From Phyllobacteriaceae bacterium (lineage in GTDB: Bacteria > Pseudomonadota > Alphaproteobacteria > Rhizobiales > Rhizobiaceae): a stretch of 64,000 nt of DNA. Positions 46,328 to 56,333 of this stretch are shown here, in pieces. The DNA lies in assembly GCA_002708825.1 (NCBI GenBank), contig PAPF01000039.1:62001-126000 (forward strand), read 5' to 3'. A program made the position numbers and the translations under genes. The first letter of the stretch is position 1. Each line of letters opens with the position of its first letter. Under the pieces are notes generated by a model. It was not told where the DNA came from, searched no databases, and saw nothing but the letters and a program-made list of their open reading frames with translations.

Positions 46328-47194
46328 ATGGCAGTCGATACAACCGCGCAATCCACCACATGGACATGGGTCGACGGGGAATGGCACGAGGGCAATCCGC
46401 CGCTGATCGGCCCGCGCACGCATGCCATGTGGCTTGGCTCGACGGTGTTCGACGGCGCGCGCTGGTTCGATGGCGTGGCACCCGATCTCGACCTGCACTG
46501 CCAGCGCGTCAACCGCTCGGCGGAAGCGCTTCTGATGAAGCCGACCATGGGCGCCGACGAGATCGAGGCGCTGACATGGGAGGGGATCAAGCGCTTCGAC
46601 GGCAAGACCGCCATCTATGTCAAGCCGATGTACTGGGCCGAGCATGGCGGCTACATGGGTGTGCCCGCCGATCCGGACTCGACCCGCTTTGCGCTGTGCC
46701 TGTTCGAGACGCCGATGATCACGCCGGCCGGCTTCTCCGTCACCGTGTCGCCGTTCCGCCGGCCCACGGTGGAATGCATGCCGACCAATGCCAAGGCAGG
46801 CTGCCTCTATCCAAACAATGCCCGCGCCGTTCTGGAAGCGAGGAATCGCGGCTTCGACAATTGTCTCGTGCGCGACATGCTGGGCAATGTCGCCGAGACC
46901 GGCACGTCGAACATCTTCATGGTCCGCGACGGCGAGGTCTTCACCCCCGCGCCGAACGGTACCTTCCTGTCCGGCATCACCCGCGCCCGCACCATCGCGC
47001 TCCTGCGCGAGAAGGGCATGACGGTGACGGAAAAGGCGCTGACGGTCGACGACTTCATGGGCGCCGACGAGATCTTCTCCACCGGCAACCATTCCAAGGT
47101 CGTGCCCGTCATCCGCATCGAGGATCGCGAACTCCAGGCCGGACCGGTCGCCCGCACCGCGCGCGATCTCTACTGGGAATGGGCGCACGCCTGA
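46328..47194 (+). CDS. Branched-chain amino acid aminotransferase (class IV PLP)
   Basis: A 288-residue class IV aminotransferase. The PLP-binding Lys156 is in PTNAKAGCLYPNNARA, and GTSNIFMVRDGEVFTP and FLSGITRART are the fold-type IV cofactor/phosphate motifs. It should interconvert branched-chain amino acids and their 2-keto acids with glutamate; a D-amino acid or aminodeoxychorismate-type activity is less likely but possible. It stands alone. Confidence 0.87.
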   Translation: MAVDTTAQSTTWTWVDGEWHEGNPPLIGPRTHAMWLGSTVFDGARWFDGVAPDLDLHCQRVNRSAEALLMKPTMGADEIEALTWEGIKRFDGKTAIYVKPMYWAEHGGYMGVPADPDSTRFALCLFETPMITPAGFSVTVSPFRRPTVECMPTNAKAGCLYPNNARAVLEARNRGFDNCLVRDMLGNVAETGTSNIFMVRDGEVFTPAPNGTFLSGITRARTIALLREKGMTVTEKALTVDDFMGADEIFSTGNHSKVVPVIRIEDRELQAGPVARTARDLYWEWAHA

Positions 47195-47322
47195 TCCCGG
47201 TCGCCGGCGGATTTGCAAGCGGCGGTTTTTTCTGGAAATAAAGCAGACGGTTTCTTGCCGCCAGCCGTTGACACCTTATGTCTGTCGGCAGACGCAATCC
47301 AACATTGCCAGAGGAGATGAAG

Positions 47323-47925
47323 ATGGCTTTCGAACTTCCCGACCTGCCGTATGACTACGAGGCCCTTGCGCCCTACATGTCGCGGGAGACGCTGGAATAC
47401 CATCACGACAAGCACCACAAGGCCTATGTCGACAACGGCAACAAGCTGGCCGAGGAAGCCGGCATGGCCGGCCTGTCGCTGGAGGATGTGGTCCGCCAGA
47501 GCCATGGCAAGATCCCGGGCCTCTTCAACAACGCCGCCCAGCACTACAACCACGTCCATTTCTGGAAGTGGATGAAAAAGGACGGCGGCGGCAAGGCGCT
47601 GCCCGGCGCCCTCCAGAAGGCTGTCGATTCCGATCTTGGCGGTTATGACAAGTTCCGTTCCGACTTCATCAATGCCGGCGTCACGCAGTTCGGCTCGGGC
47701 TGGGCCTGGGTCGCGGTCAAGGACGGCAAGCTGGAGATCATGAAGACGCCCAACGGCGAGAACCCGCTCGTCCACGGCGCATCGCCGATCCTTGGCGTCG
47801 ACGTGTGGGAGCACTCCTACTACATCGACTACCGCAATGCCCGCCCGAAATATCTCGAAGCCTTCGTCGACAGCCTCATCAACTGGGATTACGTGCTGGA
47901 AATGTACGAGAAGGCTTCGGCCTGA
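47323..47925 (+). CDS. sodB: Superoxide dismutase, Fe-type (Fe/Mn family)
   Basis: A 200-residue SOD converting superoxide to hydrogen peroxide and oxygen. Metal ligands by alignment are His27 (YHHDKHH), His77 (AAQHYNHVHFW), Asp160 and His164 (VDVWEHSYY). The second-sphere Gln73 in FNNAAQ is in the position used by Fe-SODs rather than Mn-SODs, so Fe or mixed metal use is likely. No signal peptide, hence cytoplasmic. ATG 47323 has AGAGGAG upstream, and a strong terminator follows. Confidence 0.94.
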   Translation: MAFELPDLPYDYEALAPYMSRETLEYHHDKHHKAYVDNGNKLAEEAGMAGLSLEDVVRQSHGKIPGLFNNAAQHYNHVHFWKWMKKDGGGKALPGALQKAVDSDLGGYDKFRSDFINAGVTQFGSGWAWVAVKDGKLEIMKTPNGENPLVHGASPILGVDVWEHSYYIDYRNARPKYLEAFVDSLINWDYVLEMYEKASA

Positions 47926-47940
47926 TCGTCTTCCCGCAAG

Positions 47941-47968
47941 CCCCGGCGGTCCACCGCCGGGGTTTTTT
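47941..47968 (+). terminator. Rho-independent terminator after sodB
   Basis: CCCCGGCGG-TCCA-CCGCCGGGG, a nine-base GC-rich stem with a four-base loop, is followed immediately by TTTTTT at 47963-47968, 16 bases beyond the sodB stop. The rest of the 194-base gap to the cytochrome gene has a small dyad TCACGC-AA-GCGTGA at 48021-48034 and otherwise nothing evident. Confidence 0.93.
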
Positions 47969-48119
47969 CTGGGGTGTTGCCGATCGTTGAACGCAGCGTT
48001 CCATTATGTCGCACAGCCGCTCACGCAAGCGTGATCCCGTTCGCGGCACGAATCCATAAGATGGCTGGCGACCGCGGCCGAATGCCCCGGCAGGTTGAAC
48101 CCAATGGAGGACTGCACCG

Positions 48120-48569
48120 ATGAAGAAGATCGCCCTGGCCCTTTCCGCAATTGCCCTGTCGGCCGCTGCCGCGACAGCCGCTGACGACCCGATCGGCGTC
48201 CGCAAGGCACTCATGCAGGCAACCGGCGCCTCGGCCGGCACCGCAAGTGCGATGATGAAGGGCGATCTGGACTACAATCCCGCCGTCGCAAAGGCCTCCA
48301 TCGCCACCATGGCCGCCGTCGCCAAGGCCTATGGCGACTATTTCCCCGAAGGCTCCGACATGGGGGCCGACACCACCGCCGCCCCCAAGATCTGGGAAGA
48401 TGCGGCCGGTTTCCAGGAGGCGCTTGCCAAGTTCCAGGCTGATACTTCGGCTGCCATGCAGGCCTCCGGCAAGGACGGCCCGGCCGATCTCGATGCCTTC
48501 AAGGCGGCGATGGGGCCGGTCCTGGCCAATTGCAAGTCCTGCCATGAGGGTTTCCGCGTCAAGAAGTGA
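48120..48569 (+). CDS. Cytochrome c' (class II)
   Basis: A 149-residue periplasmic haemoprotein. A signal peptide (MKKIALALSAIALSAAAATA) is followed by a four-helix bundle and a C-terminal haem site CKSCH at 138-142, the class II arrangement in which the CXXCH is near the C-terminus. Such proteins bind NO or shuttle electrons. GGAGG precedes the ATG. It is 23 bases upstream of a di-haem cytochrome gene, so both probably serve one periplasmic electron route. Confidence 0.9.
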   Translation: MKKIALALSAIALSAAAATAADDPIGVRKALMQATGASAGTASAMMKGDLDYNPAVAKASIATMAAVAKAYGDYFPEGSDMGADTTAAPKIWEDAAGFQEALAKFQADTSAAMQASGKDGPADLDAFKAAMGPVLANCKSCHEGFRVKK

Positions 48570-48592
48570 CGCGGGGCAGGGGTGTTTGATCC

Positions 48593-49501
48593 ATGATGCG
48601 CAAGCTCGTCCTTCTGGCGGTTCTCCTGGCCCTGTCGGGCGGGCTTGTCTTCTGGGTTGTCACCATGCCGCGCACGCTCTCGGCCAGCGAGGCCGCGGCC
48701 TTGCCGCAAGGCGATCCGCAGGCCGGCGAAACGGTCTTCAACGCTGCCGGCTGCGCCTCCTGCCATGCCCGGGCCGAAGCGAAGGGCGAGGCGAAGCTGG
48801 AACTGGCCGGCGGGCAGCGATTCGCCACCGGATTCGGAACTTTTGTCGCGCCGAACATCTCGCCCGATCCGCAGGCCGGCATCGGCGGCTGGACGCCGCA
48901 GCAGTTCGCCAATGCGGTGATGCGCGGCGTCTCGCCTGACGGCGCCCACTACTATCCGGCCTTTCCCTACACCTCCTATGCGCGCATGGCACCCGCCGAC
49001 GTGGCGGATCTCTTCGCCTACATGCAGACATTGCCGCCCGTCGCCGAGAGGGCGCCCGCAAACGAGGTCTCCTTCCCCTTCAGCATCCGGCGCACGCTTG
49101 GTGTCTGGAAATGGCTTTTCGTACGCGACGGGCCCGTCGTGGCCCTGCCTGCCGGTGCGGACGATGGCCTTCGCCGCGGGCAATATCTCGTCGAGGGACC
49201 GGGCCATTGCAGTGAATGCCATACCCCGCGCAATGCCCTCGGAGGGCTCGACTACAGCCGCTGGCTGAAGGGCGGTCCGGCCGCCGAAGGCGAGGGAAAG
49301 GTGCCCGACATCTCCCCCTCGGGCATCGGCTCATGGTCCGCGAAGGACATTGCCTATTATCTGGAAAGCGGCTTCACGCCGGATTTCGACAGCGTTGGCG
49401 GCACCATGGTGGCCGTGCAGGAAAACATGGCGAAACTTCCCGCGTCGGATCGCGAGGCCATCGCCGCCTATCTGAAGGCGCTGCCGGATTCGGGAAGCTG
49501 A
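48593..49501 (+). CDS. Di-haem cytochrome c (membrane-anchored)
   Basis: A 302-residue class I cytochrome with an N-terminal anchor (residues 4-23) and two haem sites: CASCH at 54-58 and CSECH at 206-210. Two tandem cytochrome c domains resemble the cytochrome subunits of quinone-dependent alcohol/aldehyde dehydrogenases (PNISPDPQAGIGGWTPQQF is typical). The partner dehydrogenase is not in the window, so the electron donor is unknown. Two ATGs stand together at 48593 and 48596. Confidence 0.88.
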   Translation: MMRKLVLLAVLLALSGGLVFWVVTMPRTLSASEAAALPQGDPQAGETVFNAAGCASCHARAEAKGEAKLELAGGQRFATGFGTFVAPNISPDPQAGIGGWTPQQFANAVMRGVSPDGAHYYPAFPYTSYARMAPADVADLFAYMQTLPPVAERAPANEVSFPFSIRRTLGVWKWLFVRDGPVVALPAGADDGLRRGQYLVEGPGHCSECHTPRNALGGLDYSRWLKGGPAAEGEGKVPDISPSGIGSWSAKDIAYYLESGFTPDFDSVGGTMVAVQENMAKLPASDREAIAAYLKALPDSGS

Positions 49502-49508
49502 GAGACGT

Positions 49509-49967
49509 TCAGGCCGGAAGCAACGCGCTCACTCCGGCGGCAACCGCGACATAGCGTCCGGTCTTGGCCAGGCTGACAATCGCAAGGAAGCGCCAGAAGG
49601 GTTCACGCATCGCGCCGGCGACGAGCGTCAGCGGATCGCCGACGACCGGAACCCAGGACGCCAGCAGCGACCAGTAGCCATAGCGGCCATACCAGGCCCG
49701 CGCCCGCTCCAGCCGTGACGGCGCGCCGCCTGCCGGTTGCGCCTGTGCGAGACGCCCGGCCTGCCGCCCCAGCCACCAGTTGACACAGGATCCGAGCACG
49801 TTGCCCGCCGATGCGACGGCCACGACAGTGAGCACGGGGACCAGTCCGGCCGCGAGAAGGGCCGCCAGCACCCCTTCCGAGGTGCCGGGCAGCAGCGTGG
49901 CCGAGGTGAAGGCGGAGACGAACATGCCGGCCAGGCCGGCGTCCCCGGCAAGTGCCGGGTCAGTCAT
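49509..49967 (-). CDS. YqaA-family (SNARE-associated/DedA-like) membrane protein
   Basis: A 152-residue inner-membrane protein with four or so hydrophobic segments. The family features are SATLLPGTSEGVLAALL near the N-terminus, GNVLGSCVNWWLGR, and the later YGYWSLLASWVPVVGDPLTLVAG. DedA/YqaA relatives are thought to move lipids across the membrane; no role is proven for this branch. It begins within the last eight bases of oligopeptidase B (ATGACTGA), so it is translated with it. Confidence 0.85.
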   Translation of the reverse strand: MTDPALAGDAGLAGMFVSAFTSATLLPGTSEGVLAALLAAGLVPVLTVVAVASAGNVLGSCVNWWLGRQAGRLAQAQPAGGAPSRLERARAWYGRYGYWSLLASWVPVVGDPLTLVAGAMREPFWRFLAIVSLAKTGRYVAVAAGVSALLPA

Positions 49968-52065
49968 CCGCCTTGCCCGTCACCTTCAGCGCGAAGGCAT
50001 AGGTATAGGCGATCTCCTCCAGCCGCGAGAACCGCCCCGAGGCGCCGGCATGGCCCGCATCCATGTTGATGCGGAACAGCACGGGATTGCCCGAGATTGA
50101 AAATTCGCGCAGCTTCGCCACCCATTTCGCCGGCTCCCAGTAGGTCACGCGCGGATCGGTCAGGCCGGCCACCGCCAGGACCGGCGGATAGGGCAGGGCG
50201 GAGACATTGTCATAGGGGCTGTAGGCGGCAATCGTCGCATAGTCGGCCGGCGAGGTGATCGGATTGCCCCATTCCGGCCATTCCGGCGGGGTCAGCGGAA
50301 GCGTGTCGTCCAGCATCGTGTTGAGAACGTCCACGAAGGGGACTTCCGCCACGATGGCGCCGAAATCGGCCGGCGCCATGTTGGCCACCGCACCCATCAG
50401 CATGCCGCCCGCCGAACCGCCCTGCGCCACGATCCGGTCATGCGCGGTGAAGCCCTCGGCCACCAAGTGGCGCGCGGCGGCGATGAAGTCGTTGAAGGTA
50501 TTGGTCTTCTTCTCCCGCTTGCCCTCCTCGTACCAGTGATAGCCCTTGTCCTTGCCGCCCCGGATATGGGCGATGGCGTAGACGAAGCCGCGATCGACCA
50601 GGCTCAGGCAATTGGTGTTGAAGGAGGCGGGAATGGTGATGCCATAGGAGCCGTAGCCGTAGAGAAGGCAGGGCGCGGTGCCGTCGAGCGGCGTATCCTT
50701 GCGGTAGAGCAGCGAGACCGGCACGCTTTCCCCGTCGGGCGCGGGCGCATGGATCCGCCGCGTCACATAGGCGTCGGCATCATGGCCCGAAGGGACCTCC
50801 TGGGTTTTCAGGAGCACGCGTTCGCGTGTTGTCATGTCGTAGTCGAACACCTGCGACGGCGTGGTCATCGAGGAATAGGTGAAGCGGATGACATCCGTGT
50901 CGTATTCCAGCGAGCCGATCAGTCCGAGCGAATAGGCTTCCTCGTCGAAGGCGATGGCGTGTTCGGCCCCGCTGGCGCGCTCGCGGATGACGATGCGCGG
51001 CAGGCCGTCCTTGCGTTCCAGCCGCACGAGATGGCGCGCGAACCCCATGATGGAGAGGATCAGCCGGCCCGGCTCATGCGGCACCAGTTCCACCCAGTTT
51101 TCCGGGACCGGATTGTCCGCCGGTGCCGTCATGATCTTGAAATCCTTGGCGCCGTCGGCATTGGTCAGAATGAAGAAGATGTCGCCGCCTTCCTCCAGGT
51201 CGTATTGCAGGCCGGCCTTGCGGGCGGCCACCAGCCTGGGCTCGAAGGACGAGCCATCGGCCGGCAGGATACGGTACTCCGAGGTCTCGTGGTCATGGAT
51301 CGAGATCAGGACATGGCGGTTGTCGCGGGTGCCGCCGCAACCCATGAAGAAGCCCGGATCGGTCTCCTCGTAGACCAGCCTGTCCTCGCCGGCGTCGGTG
51401 CCGATCCGGTGGTAGAGCAGCTTCGAGGGGCGGTGGCTTTCATCCAGGTGCGAATAGAAAAAGCCGGCGGACCGTGAATCCCACGTCCCGCTGCCGCCGG
51501 TATCCTCCACCCGGTCCGGCAGGTCCTCGCCGCTCGCCAGGTCGCGTACGGTCAGCGTGAAGAACTCCGAGCCCTTGTCGTCATGGCCCCACAGAAGGCG
51601 GGCATGGTCGGGTGAGTGATCGGCGCTGGCAAGCCGGAAATAGGCCTTGTCCTCGGCTTCCCGGTCGCCGTCGAGCAGGATTTGTCGTTCGCCGCCCTCG
51701 CGCGGGGTGCGGAAGAAGCGCGGCTGCTCGCCGCCGGTCACGAAGGACGAGCCATAGGCGAAAGGGCCGTCCTTCATGGGCACGGAGGAATCGTCTTCCT
51801 TGATGCGCCCCTTCATTTCGGCGAACAGCTTCTCCCGCAGCGCCTGCGTGTCCGCCATCCACTCCGTCTGGTAGGCGTTCTCCGCCTCCAGGTGGGCGCG
51901 GATTTCAGCGTCAAGCCTGGTCGGGTCCTTGAACATCTCCTGCCAGTTCGCCGCCCGCATCCAGGCGTAGTCGTCATTGCGTTCGATGCCGTGGCGGGTA
52001 TCGCAGGACGGATGTTTCGGCGCGTGCGGGGCGGTGAGGTCGAGAAGGGGTCGAACTTTGGTCAT
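49960..52065 (-). CDS. ptrB: Oligopeptidase B (S9A serine peptidase)
   Basis: A 701-residue prolyl-oligopeptidase-family enzyme that cuts peptides after Arg or Lys. An N-terminal beta-propeller (about residues 80-410) is followed by the alpha/beta-hydrolase domain with catalytic Ser551 in GGSAGGM, Asp637 in LTDPRV and His672 in DAGHAG. Length matches OpdB. No signal peptide, so cytoplasmic. ATG 52065 was chosen since the 83 codons upstream have no family similarity. The 235-base gap to the GST gene on the other strand contains nothing else recognisable. Confidence 0.92.
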   Translation of the reverse strand: MTKVRPLLDLTAPHAPKHPSCDTRHGIERNDDYAWMRAANWQEMFKDPTRLDAEIRAHLEAENAYQTEWMADTQALREKLFAEMKGRIKEDDSSVPMKDGPFAYGSSFVTGGEQPRFFRTPREGGERQILLDGDREAEDKAYFRLASADHSPDHARLLWGHDDKGSEFFTLTVRDLASGEDLPDRVEDTGGSGTWDSRSAGFFYSHLDESHRPSKLLYHRIGTDAGEDRLVYEETDPGFFMGCGGTRDNRHVLISIHDHETSEYRILPADGSSFEPRLVAARKAGLQYDLEEGGDIFFILTNADGAKDFKIMTAPADNPVPENWVELVPHEPGRLILSIMGFARHLVRLERKDGLPRIVIRERASGAEHAIAFDEEAYSLGLIGSLEYDTDVIRFTYSSMTTPSQVFDYDMTTRERVLLKTQEVPSGHDADAYVTRRIHAPAPDGESVPVSLLYRKDTPLDGTAPCLLYGYGSYGITIPASFNTNCLSLVDRGFVYAIAHIRGGKDKGYHWYEEGKREKKTNTFNDFIAAARHLVAEGFTAHDRIVAQGGSAGGMLMGAVANMAPADFGAIVAEVPFVDVLNTMLDDTLPLTPPEWPEWGNPITSPADYATIAAYSPYDNVSALPYPPVLAVAGLTDPRVTYWEPAKWVAKLREFSISGNPVLFRINMDAGHAGASGRFSRLEEIAYTYAFALKVTGKADD

Positions 52066-52300
52066 GACGTCCTGGCTGAATGGCTGATCGGTCGGCGAAG
52101 CCCGGCTGTGCTTCCGGCCGGACGCATAGCGGCATCCGGCCGGGAAGGAAACACCGGCGGTCTCGAACATGGTGCGGCCCGTCCGCTTGCACAAGCACCG
52201 GGCAAGAAACCCGTGCCAGCATGGTTTCGGGCGCAAGGGGCCTTGATTGCGCCGGAAGGCTCCGGCAGGGTTTGCTCCCGACCCCGCCGGAGCCCCTTTG

Positions 52301-52933
52301 ATGTCAAGGATCACCTTTTACACGAACCCCATGAGCCGCGGCCAGATCGCCCGCTGGGCGCTGCACGAGGCCGGCGCGGCCTATGACGAGATCGTCCTCG
52401 ACTACGGCTCCGACATGAAGTCCATCGAATACCTGGCGGTCAACCCGATGGGCAAGGTGCCGGCCATCGTTCACGAAGGCAACGCGGTCACGGAAGCCGC
52501 CGCCATCTGCCTCTACCTCGCCGATGCCTTCCCCGAGGCAGGCCTGCTGCCGGAAGGCAGGGCCGAAAAGGCCGACTACCTGCGCTGGACCTTCTTCGCC
52601 GCCGGCCCGGTGGAGCAGGCGGTTATCAACCGTTCGATGGGCTGGACGGCCGGTGACGACCTCAAGCCGCAGCGGCATCTCGGCTACGGCTCCTATGAGC
52701 GCACCATGGGCGTTCTCTCGGCCCTGTTCGAGACCCGCGACCATGTCTGTGGCGACCGGTTTACCGCCGCCGACATCTATGTCGGCTCTCAGGTCGACTG
52801 GGGCATGCAGTTCGGCACGATCCCCGCGACGCCTGCCTTGCAGGACTACGCGGCACGCCTGCGCGCAAGGCCGGCCTACAAGGAGGCCAGGGCCGTGGAT
52901 GCCGCCCACATCGCGCGGATGCAGGGCGGCTGA
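52301..52933 (+). CDS. Glutathione S-transferase family protein
   Basis: A 210-residue GST. The N-terminal thioredoxin-like domain has the cis-Pro motif NPMGKVPAIVHEG with the glutathione contact VTEAAAICLYLAD, and the C-terminal helical domain follows, with FTAADIYVG (the N-capping motif). The likely catalytic Ser is near SRGQIARWAL. It may detoxify electrophiles or reduce disulfides; substrate unknown. ATG 52301 has CGGAG upstream. Confidence 0.9.
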   Translation: MSRITFYTNPMSRGQIARWALHEAGAAYDEIVLDYGSDMKSIEYLAVNPMGKVPAIVHEGNAVTEAAAICLYLADAFPEAGLLPEGRAEKADYLRWTFFAAGPVEQAVINRSMGWTAGDDLKPQRHLGYGSYERTMGVLSALFETRDHVCGDRFTAADIYVGSQVDWGMQFGTIPATPALQDYAARLRARPAYKEARAVDAAHIARMQGG

Positions 52934-52942
52934 GGCCGAGGC

Positions 52943-53347
52943 TCAGCCCTCGTCGGGTTCGAAATCGAGCGCCACGCCGTTCATGCAGTAGCGCAGGCCG
53001 GTCGGCGCGGGGCCATCGTTGAAGACGTGGCCAAGATGCCCGCCGCAATCGGCGCAGCGCACCTCGGTGCGGCGCATGAACCACGAGCGGTCCTCGTGCT
53101 CGCTGACCGCATCGTCGCCCGCCGGTGCGTAGAAACTCGGCCAGCCAGTACCCGATTCGAATTTCGTCTCCGAGCGGAACAGCGGTTTCCCGCACCCGGC
53201 ACAGCGAAACATTCCCGGCCGTTTTTCCCTGTTGAGCGGTGACGTTCCCGCACGTTCGGTACCGTGTTCCCGCAGGACGTGATACTGCTCCGGCGTCAGC
53301 GTCTCGCGCCATTCCGCGTCGCTCTTGTCGATCCTTGTCTTGTCCAC
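52943..53347 (-). CDS. msrB: Peptide methionine-(R)-S-oxide reductase
   Basis: A 134-residue repair enzyme that reduces methionine-R-sulfoxide with thioredoxin. Zinc ligands are Cys49/Cys52 (CAGC) and Cys98/Cys101 (CADC), and the catalytic Cys121 is in RYCMNG. The start is GTG at 53347, with AGAGGA eight bases upstream; an ATG 24 codons earlier is the alternative. It converges with the GST gene, nine bases apart. Together with SOD it points to oxidative-stress defence. Confidence 0.93.
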   Translation of the reverse strand: MDKTRIDKSDAEWRETLTPEQYHVLREHGTERAGTSPLNREKRPGMFRCAGCGKPLFRSETKFESGTGWPSFYAPAGDDAVSEHEDRSWFMRRTEVRCADCGGHLGHVFNDGPAPTGLRYCMNGVALDFEPDEG

Positions 53348-53373
53348 GCCGTTGATCCTCTTGTTCCATATTG

Positions 53374-53389
53374 TCCGGTTGTGACCGGA
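53374..53389. promoter_or_regulatory. Dyad upstream of msrB
   Basis: TCCGGT-TGTG-ACCGGA, with partly matching AT-rich flanks, lies 27 bases before the msrB start in the 219-base gap shared with the Mrp operon. It could be an operator or an mRNA hairpin in the leader; nothing decides between them. The rest of the gap has an AT-rich patch around 53500-53515 (CAATTCCATAATTGAG) that could be the Mrp promoter. Confidence 0.35.
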
Positions 53390-53566
53390 ATATAGGACTG
53401 CTCGCCGGCTTATCATCCCGGCTGCAGGTGTTTTTACGCTGAATAAGCGGCGCGGAAACCGTTTTGCCGGACCGGCCGGTCTTGCCGCGCGCAAAACAAT
53501 TCCATAATTGAGGGTGAGCGGGCGCGCCGGGGGGCGGGCCAGAACGAAAAGAAACCGGATCAGGAC

Positions 53567-55909
53567 ATGGCGTCGGCCCAGTCTCTCACCTTTCTTGTGC
53601 TTCTGTTGCCCTTTCTCGCGGCCGCGGTCGCACCGTTGCTTGTGCAAAGACTGAAGCACAACGCGGCCTGGCTCCTGGCGCTGGTGCCGTTGTTCAACCT
53701 GGTGCATTTCGCAGGTTTCCTGCCGGAAGTCGCCGCAGGCGGCGCCGTTACCGGCGGTTATGCCTGGGTGCCGGACTTCAACGTCAATTTCTCCTGGTAT
53801 CTCGACGGCCTGTCGCTGACATTCGCGCTGCTGGTCACCGGCATCGGCGCGCTGATCGTCCTCTATGCCGGCGGATACCTGAAAGGGCATGAGGACCAGG
53901 GGCGGTTCTTCTCCTTCATCCTGATGTTCATGGGGGCGATGCAGGGCCTTGTCGTCGCCGACAACTTCCTGACGCTCTTCGTCTTCTGGGAACTGACCTC
54001 GATCACCTCCTTCCTGCTGATCGGTTTCGACCATTCCCGCGAGGCATCGCGCCGGGCCGCCATCCAGGCGCTGGTGGTCACCGGCCTGGGCGGCCTGTCG
54101 CTGCTCGCCGGCCTGCTGGTCATCTGGAACATCACCGGCGTCTCGGAACTGTCGCTGCTGCTGGCGACCGGCGACACGCTGCGCGAAAGCCCGTTCTACC
54201 TGGCCGCCTTCCTGCTGATCCTGGGCGGCGCATTCACCAAGTCGGCGCAGTTCCCGCTGCACTTCTGGCTGCCCAATGCCATGGAAGCGCCCACGCCGGT
54301 TTCCGCCTACCTCCATTCCGCGACCATGGTGAAGGCCGGCGTCTACCTGCTGATGCGTCTCAACCCCGTCATGGGCGAGACCGCCTTGTGGGAAACGGTT
54401 CTGCCGGTTTTCGGCGGCGCGACTTTGCTCGTCGGCACGCTTCTGGCCGTGCGCCAGACAGACCTGAAGCTGATGCTGGCCTACACCACCGTCGCATCGC
54501 TGGGCCTCCTCGTCATGCTGACCGGCTTCGGCAGCGAACAGGCGATTGCCGGCGCGGTGCTCTACCTGATCGCCCATTCCATGTTCAAGGGCGGCCTGTT
54601 CATGGTGGCCGGTCTTGTCGACCACGAATCCGGGACCCGCGACATCACCCGGCTCGGCGGCCTGCGCAAGGCGATGCCCGTCAGCTTCGCTGCCGCGCTG
54701 CTCGCCGCCCTCTCCATGGGCGGCCTTCCGCCCTTCTTCGGCTTCCTCGCCAAGGAGGAAATGTACTACGCACTCGCCAAGGGTGACCCGTGGAGCCTTG
54801 CCGTGCTCGCGACTGCCGTCGCCGGCAATGCGCTGATGTTCGTCATCGGCTTCGCAGTGGCGCTCAAGCCGTTCCTCGGCGAACCGGTGGAAACGCCGAA
54901 ACATGCCCATGAGGGGCCGGTCCTGCTCTGGCTCGGGCCGCTGACCCTGGGCATTCTCGGCCTCGGCGCGGCACTGTTTTCCGGTTTCAGCCATCATGCC
55001 TTCTCCACGCCGATGGCAAGCGCCGTCGCCGGCGTCGCCGTGCCGGTCGAGATCACCGTCGTTCCCCATGCCGGCGCCGCGCTTTACCTGTCGCTGGCCA
55101 CCGTTGCACTCGGCATCGTCCTCTATCTTGGGCTGGACCGGCTGCGCGCCGCCATGGCGGGCCTGCTTGCGGCCATCGGCTGGGGTCCGGACCAGGGCTT
55201 CGACCAGGTCATGCGCGGCCTCGTGCGGCTGTCCGGCGGCCTGACGCGGGTCATCCATAACGGCCGCATGGAAGTCTACATGACGGTGACCTTTGCCGGC
55301 ATCGCGCTGGCGCTGATCCTGCCCATGTGGCTTTTCTCCGAAGGGCCTGCCATGCCGGCCTTCCCGGACATGCCCTTCTACGAGTGGACGATCCTGATCA
55401 TCGCGGCCATCGGCATCGGCGCGGTCATCAGCGCCAGGAACCGCCTGACGGCAATCGTCTCGCTCGGCATCCAGGGATTTGCCGTCGCGGTCATCTTCAT
55501 GCTGCTGGGCGCGCCGGACCTGTCCTTCACCCAGTTCATGGTGGAAACGCTTTCGGTCGTCATTCTCGCGCTCGTCATGACCCGGCTGCGGCTGTCGCCG
55601 GCCGATCACCGCCCGACCGGCGAGAAACTGGTGGACATGGCGATTGCCGGCGCGGCCGGCGCGGGTCTCGGCCTTGTGCTGCTGAAGATCACGCAGATCC
55701 CGTTCAACACGGAACTGACGGATTTCTTCAACACCTATGCGCGCGCCATCGCCCATGGCCGCAACATCGTCAACGTCATTCTCGTCGATTTCCGCGGGCT
55801 GGATACGCTGGGCGAGATCGCCGTTGTCATGATCACCGGCCTGGCCATCCTCGCACTGATCCGAATCCGCAAGCCGCGGCGCACTGACGCCGTGGCAGGA
55901 GAGGGATAA
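53567..55909 (+). CDS. mrpA: Mrp Na+(K+)/H+ antiporter subunit A
   Basis: A 780-residue membrane protein, the largest subunit of a seven-gene cation/proton antiporter related to complex I NuoL. About twenty transmembrane segments are visible. Conserved Glu142 in FWELTS (equivalent to Glu140 of Bacillus MrpA) and [27 protein letters not shown] are the antiporter core; the C-terminal [22 protein letters not shown] is the MrpA-specific DUF4040 region. Unlike the fused A-B subunit of some rhizobia, subunit B is a separate gene, four bases downstream. Confidence 0.95.
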   Translation: MASAQSLTFLVLLLPFLAAAVAPLLVQRLKHNAAWLLALVPLFNLVHFAGFLPEVAAGGAVTGGYAWVPDFNVNFSWYLDGLSLTFALLVTGIGALIVLYAGGYLKGHEDQGRFFSFILMFMGAMQGLVVADNFLTLFVFWELTSITSFLLIGFDHSREASRRAAIQALVVTGLGGLSLLAGLLVIWNITGVSELSLLLATGDTLRESPFYLAAFLLILGGAFTKSAQFPLHFWLPNAMEAPTPVSAYLHSATMVKAGVYLLMRLNPVMGETALWETVLPVFGGATLLVGTLLAVRQTDLKLMLAYTTVASLGLLVMLTGFGSEQAIAGAVLYLIAHSMFKGGLFMVAGLVDHESGTRDITRLGGLRKAMPVSFAAALLAALSMGGLPPFFGFLAKEEMYYALAKGDPWSLAVLATAVAGNALMFVIGFAVALKPFLGEPVETPKHAHEGPVLLWLGPLTLGILGLGAALFSGFSHHAFSTPMASAVAGVAVPVEITVVPHAGAALYLSLATVALGIVLYLGLDRLRAAMAGLLAAIGWGPDQGFDQVMRGLVRLSGGLTRVIHNGRMEVYMTVTFAGIALALILPMWLFSEGPAMPAFPDMPFYEWTILIIAAIGIGAVISARNRLTAIVSLGIQGFAVAVIFMLLGAPDLSFTQFMVETLSVVILALVMTRLRLSPADHRPTGEKLVDMAIAGAAGAGLGLVLLKITQIPFNTELTDFFNTYARAIAHGRNIVNVILVDFRGLDTLGEIAVVMITGLAILALIRIRKPRRTDAVAGEG

Positions 55910-55913
55910 GACC

Positions 55914-56333
55914 ATGCGCACGATCATCTTCCGCACCGTTGCGCCTTATCTCGCAAGCCTGATGGTGCTGTTCTCGATCTTTGTCCTGCTGCGCGGCCAC
56001 AACGAGCCGGGTGGCGGATTCATCGGCGGGCTGATCGCGGCTTCGGCCTTTGCGATCTACGGTATCGCCTGTGGCGTGTCGCCGGTGCGCCGCGCCATGT
56101 ATTTTCATCCGATGGCCATTTCCGGTTTTGGCCTGTTCATGGCCGCCATGGCGGGTATCGCGTCGTTCTTTGTCGCAGTCCCCTTCCTGACCGGCCTCTG
56201 GGCGGAACCGGAAGTGTTCGGGGTGGAACTTGCCCTTTCGACGACGCTCGTCTTCGACATAGGCGTCTACCTGGTGGTGGTCGGCTCGATCACGTCGATC
56301 GCCCTGGCCCTGGAAGAAAGGGAGGACGACTGA
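55914..56333 (+). CDS. mrpB: Mrp antiporter subunit B
   Basis: A 139-residue subunit with four transmembrane helices. The motif [23 protein letters not shown] is diagnostic for MrpB. Its stop overlaps the mrpC start by one base (TGATG), so translation is coupled. Confidence 0.94.
   Translation: MRTIIFRTVAPYLASLMVLFSIFVLLRGHNEPGGGFIGGLIAASAFAIYGIACGVSPVRRAMYFHPMAISGFGLFMAAMAGIASFFVAVPFLTGLWAEPEVFGVELALSTTLVFDIGVYLVVVGSITSIALALEEREDD

Noticed and set aside
53348-55936. Long minus-strand extension upstream of msrB, antisense to mrpA
   Set aside because: No similarity beyond the MsrB domain; mrpA on the plus strand is certain.
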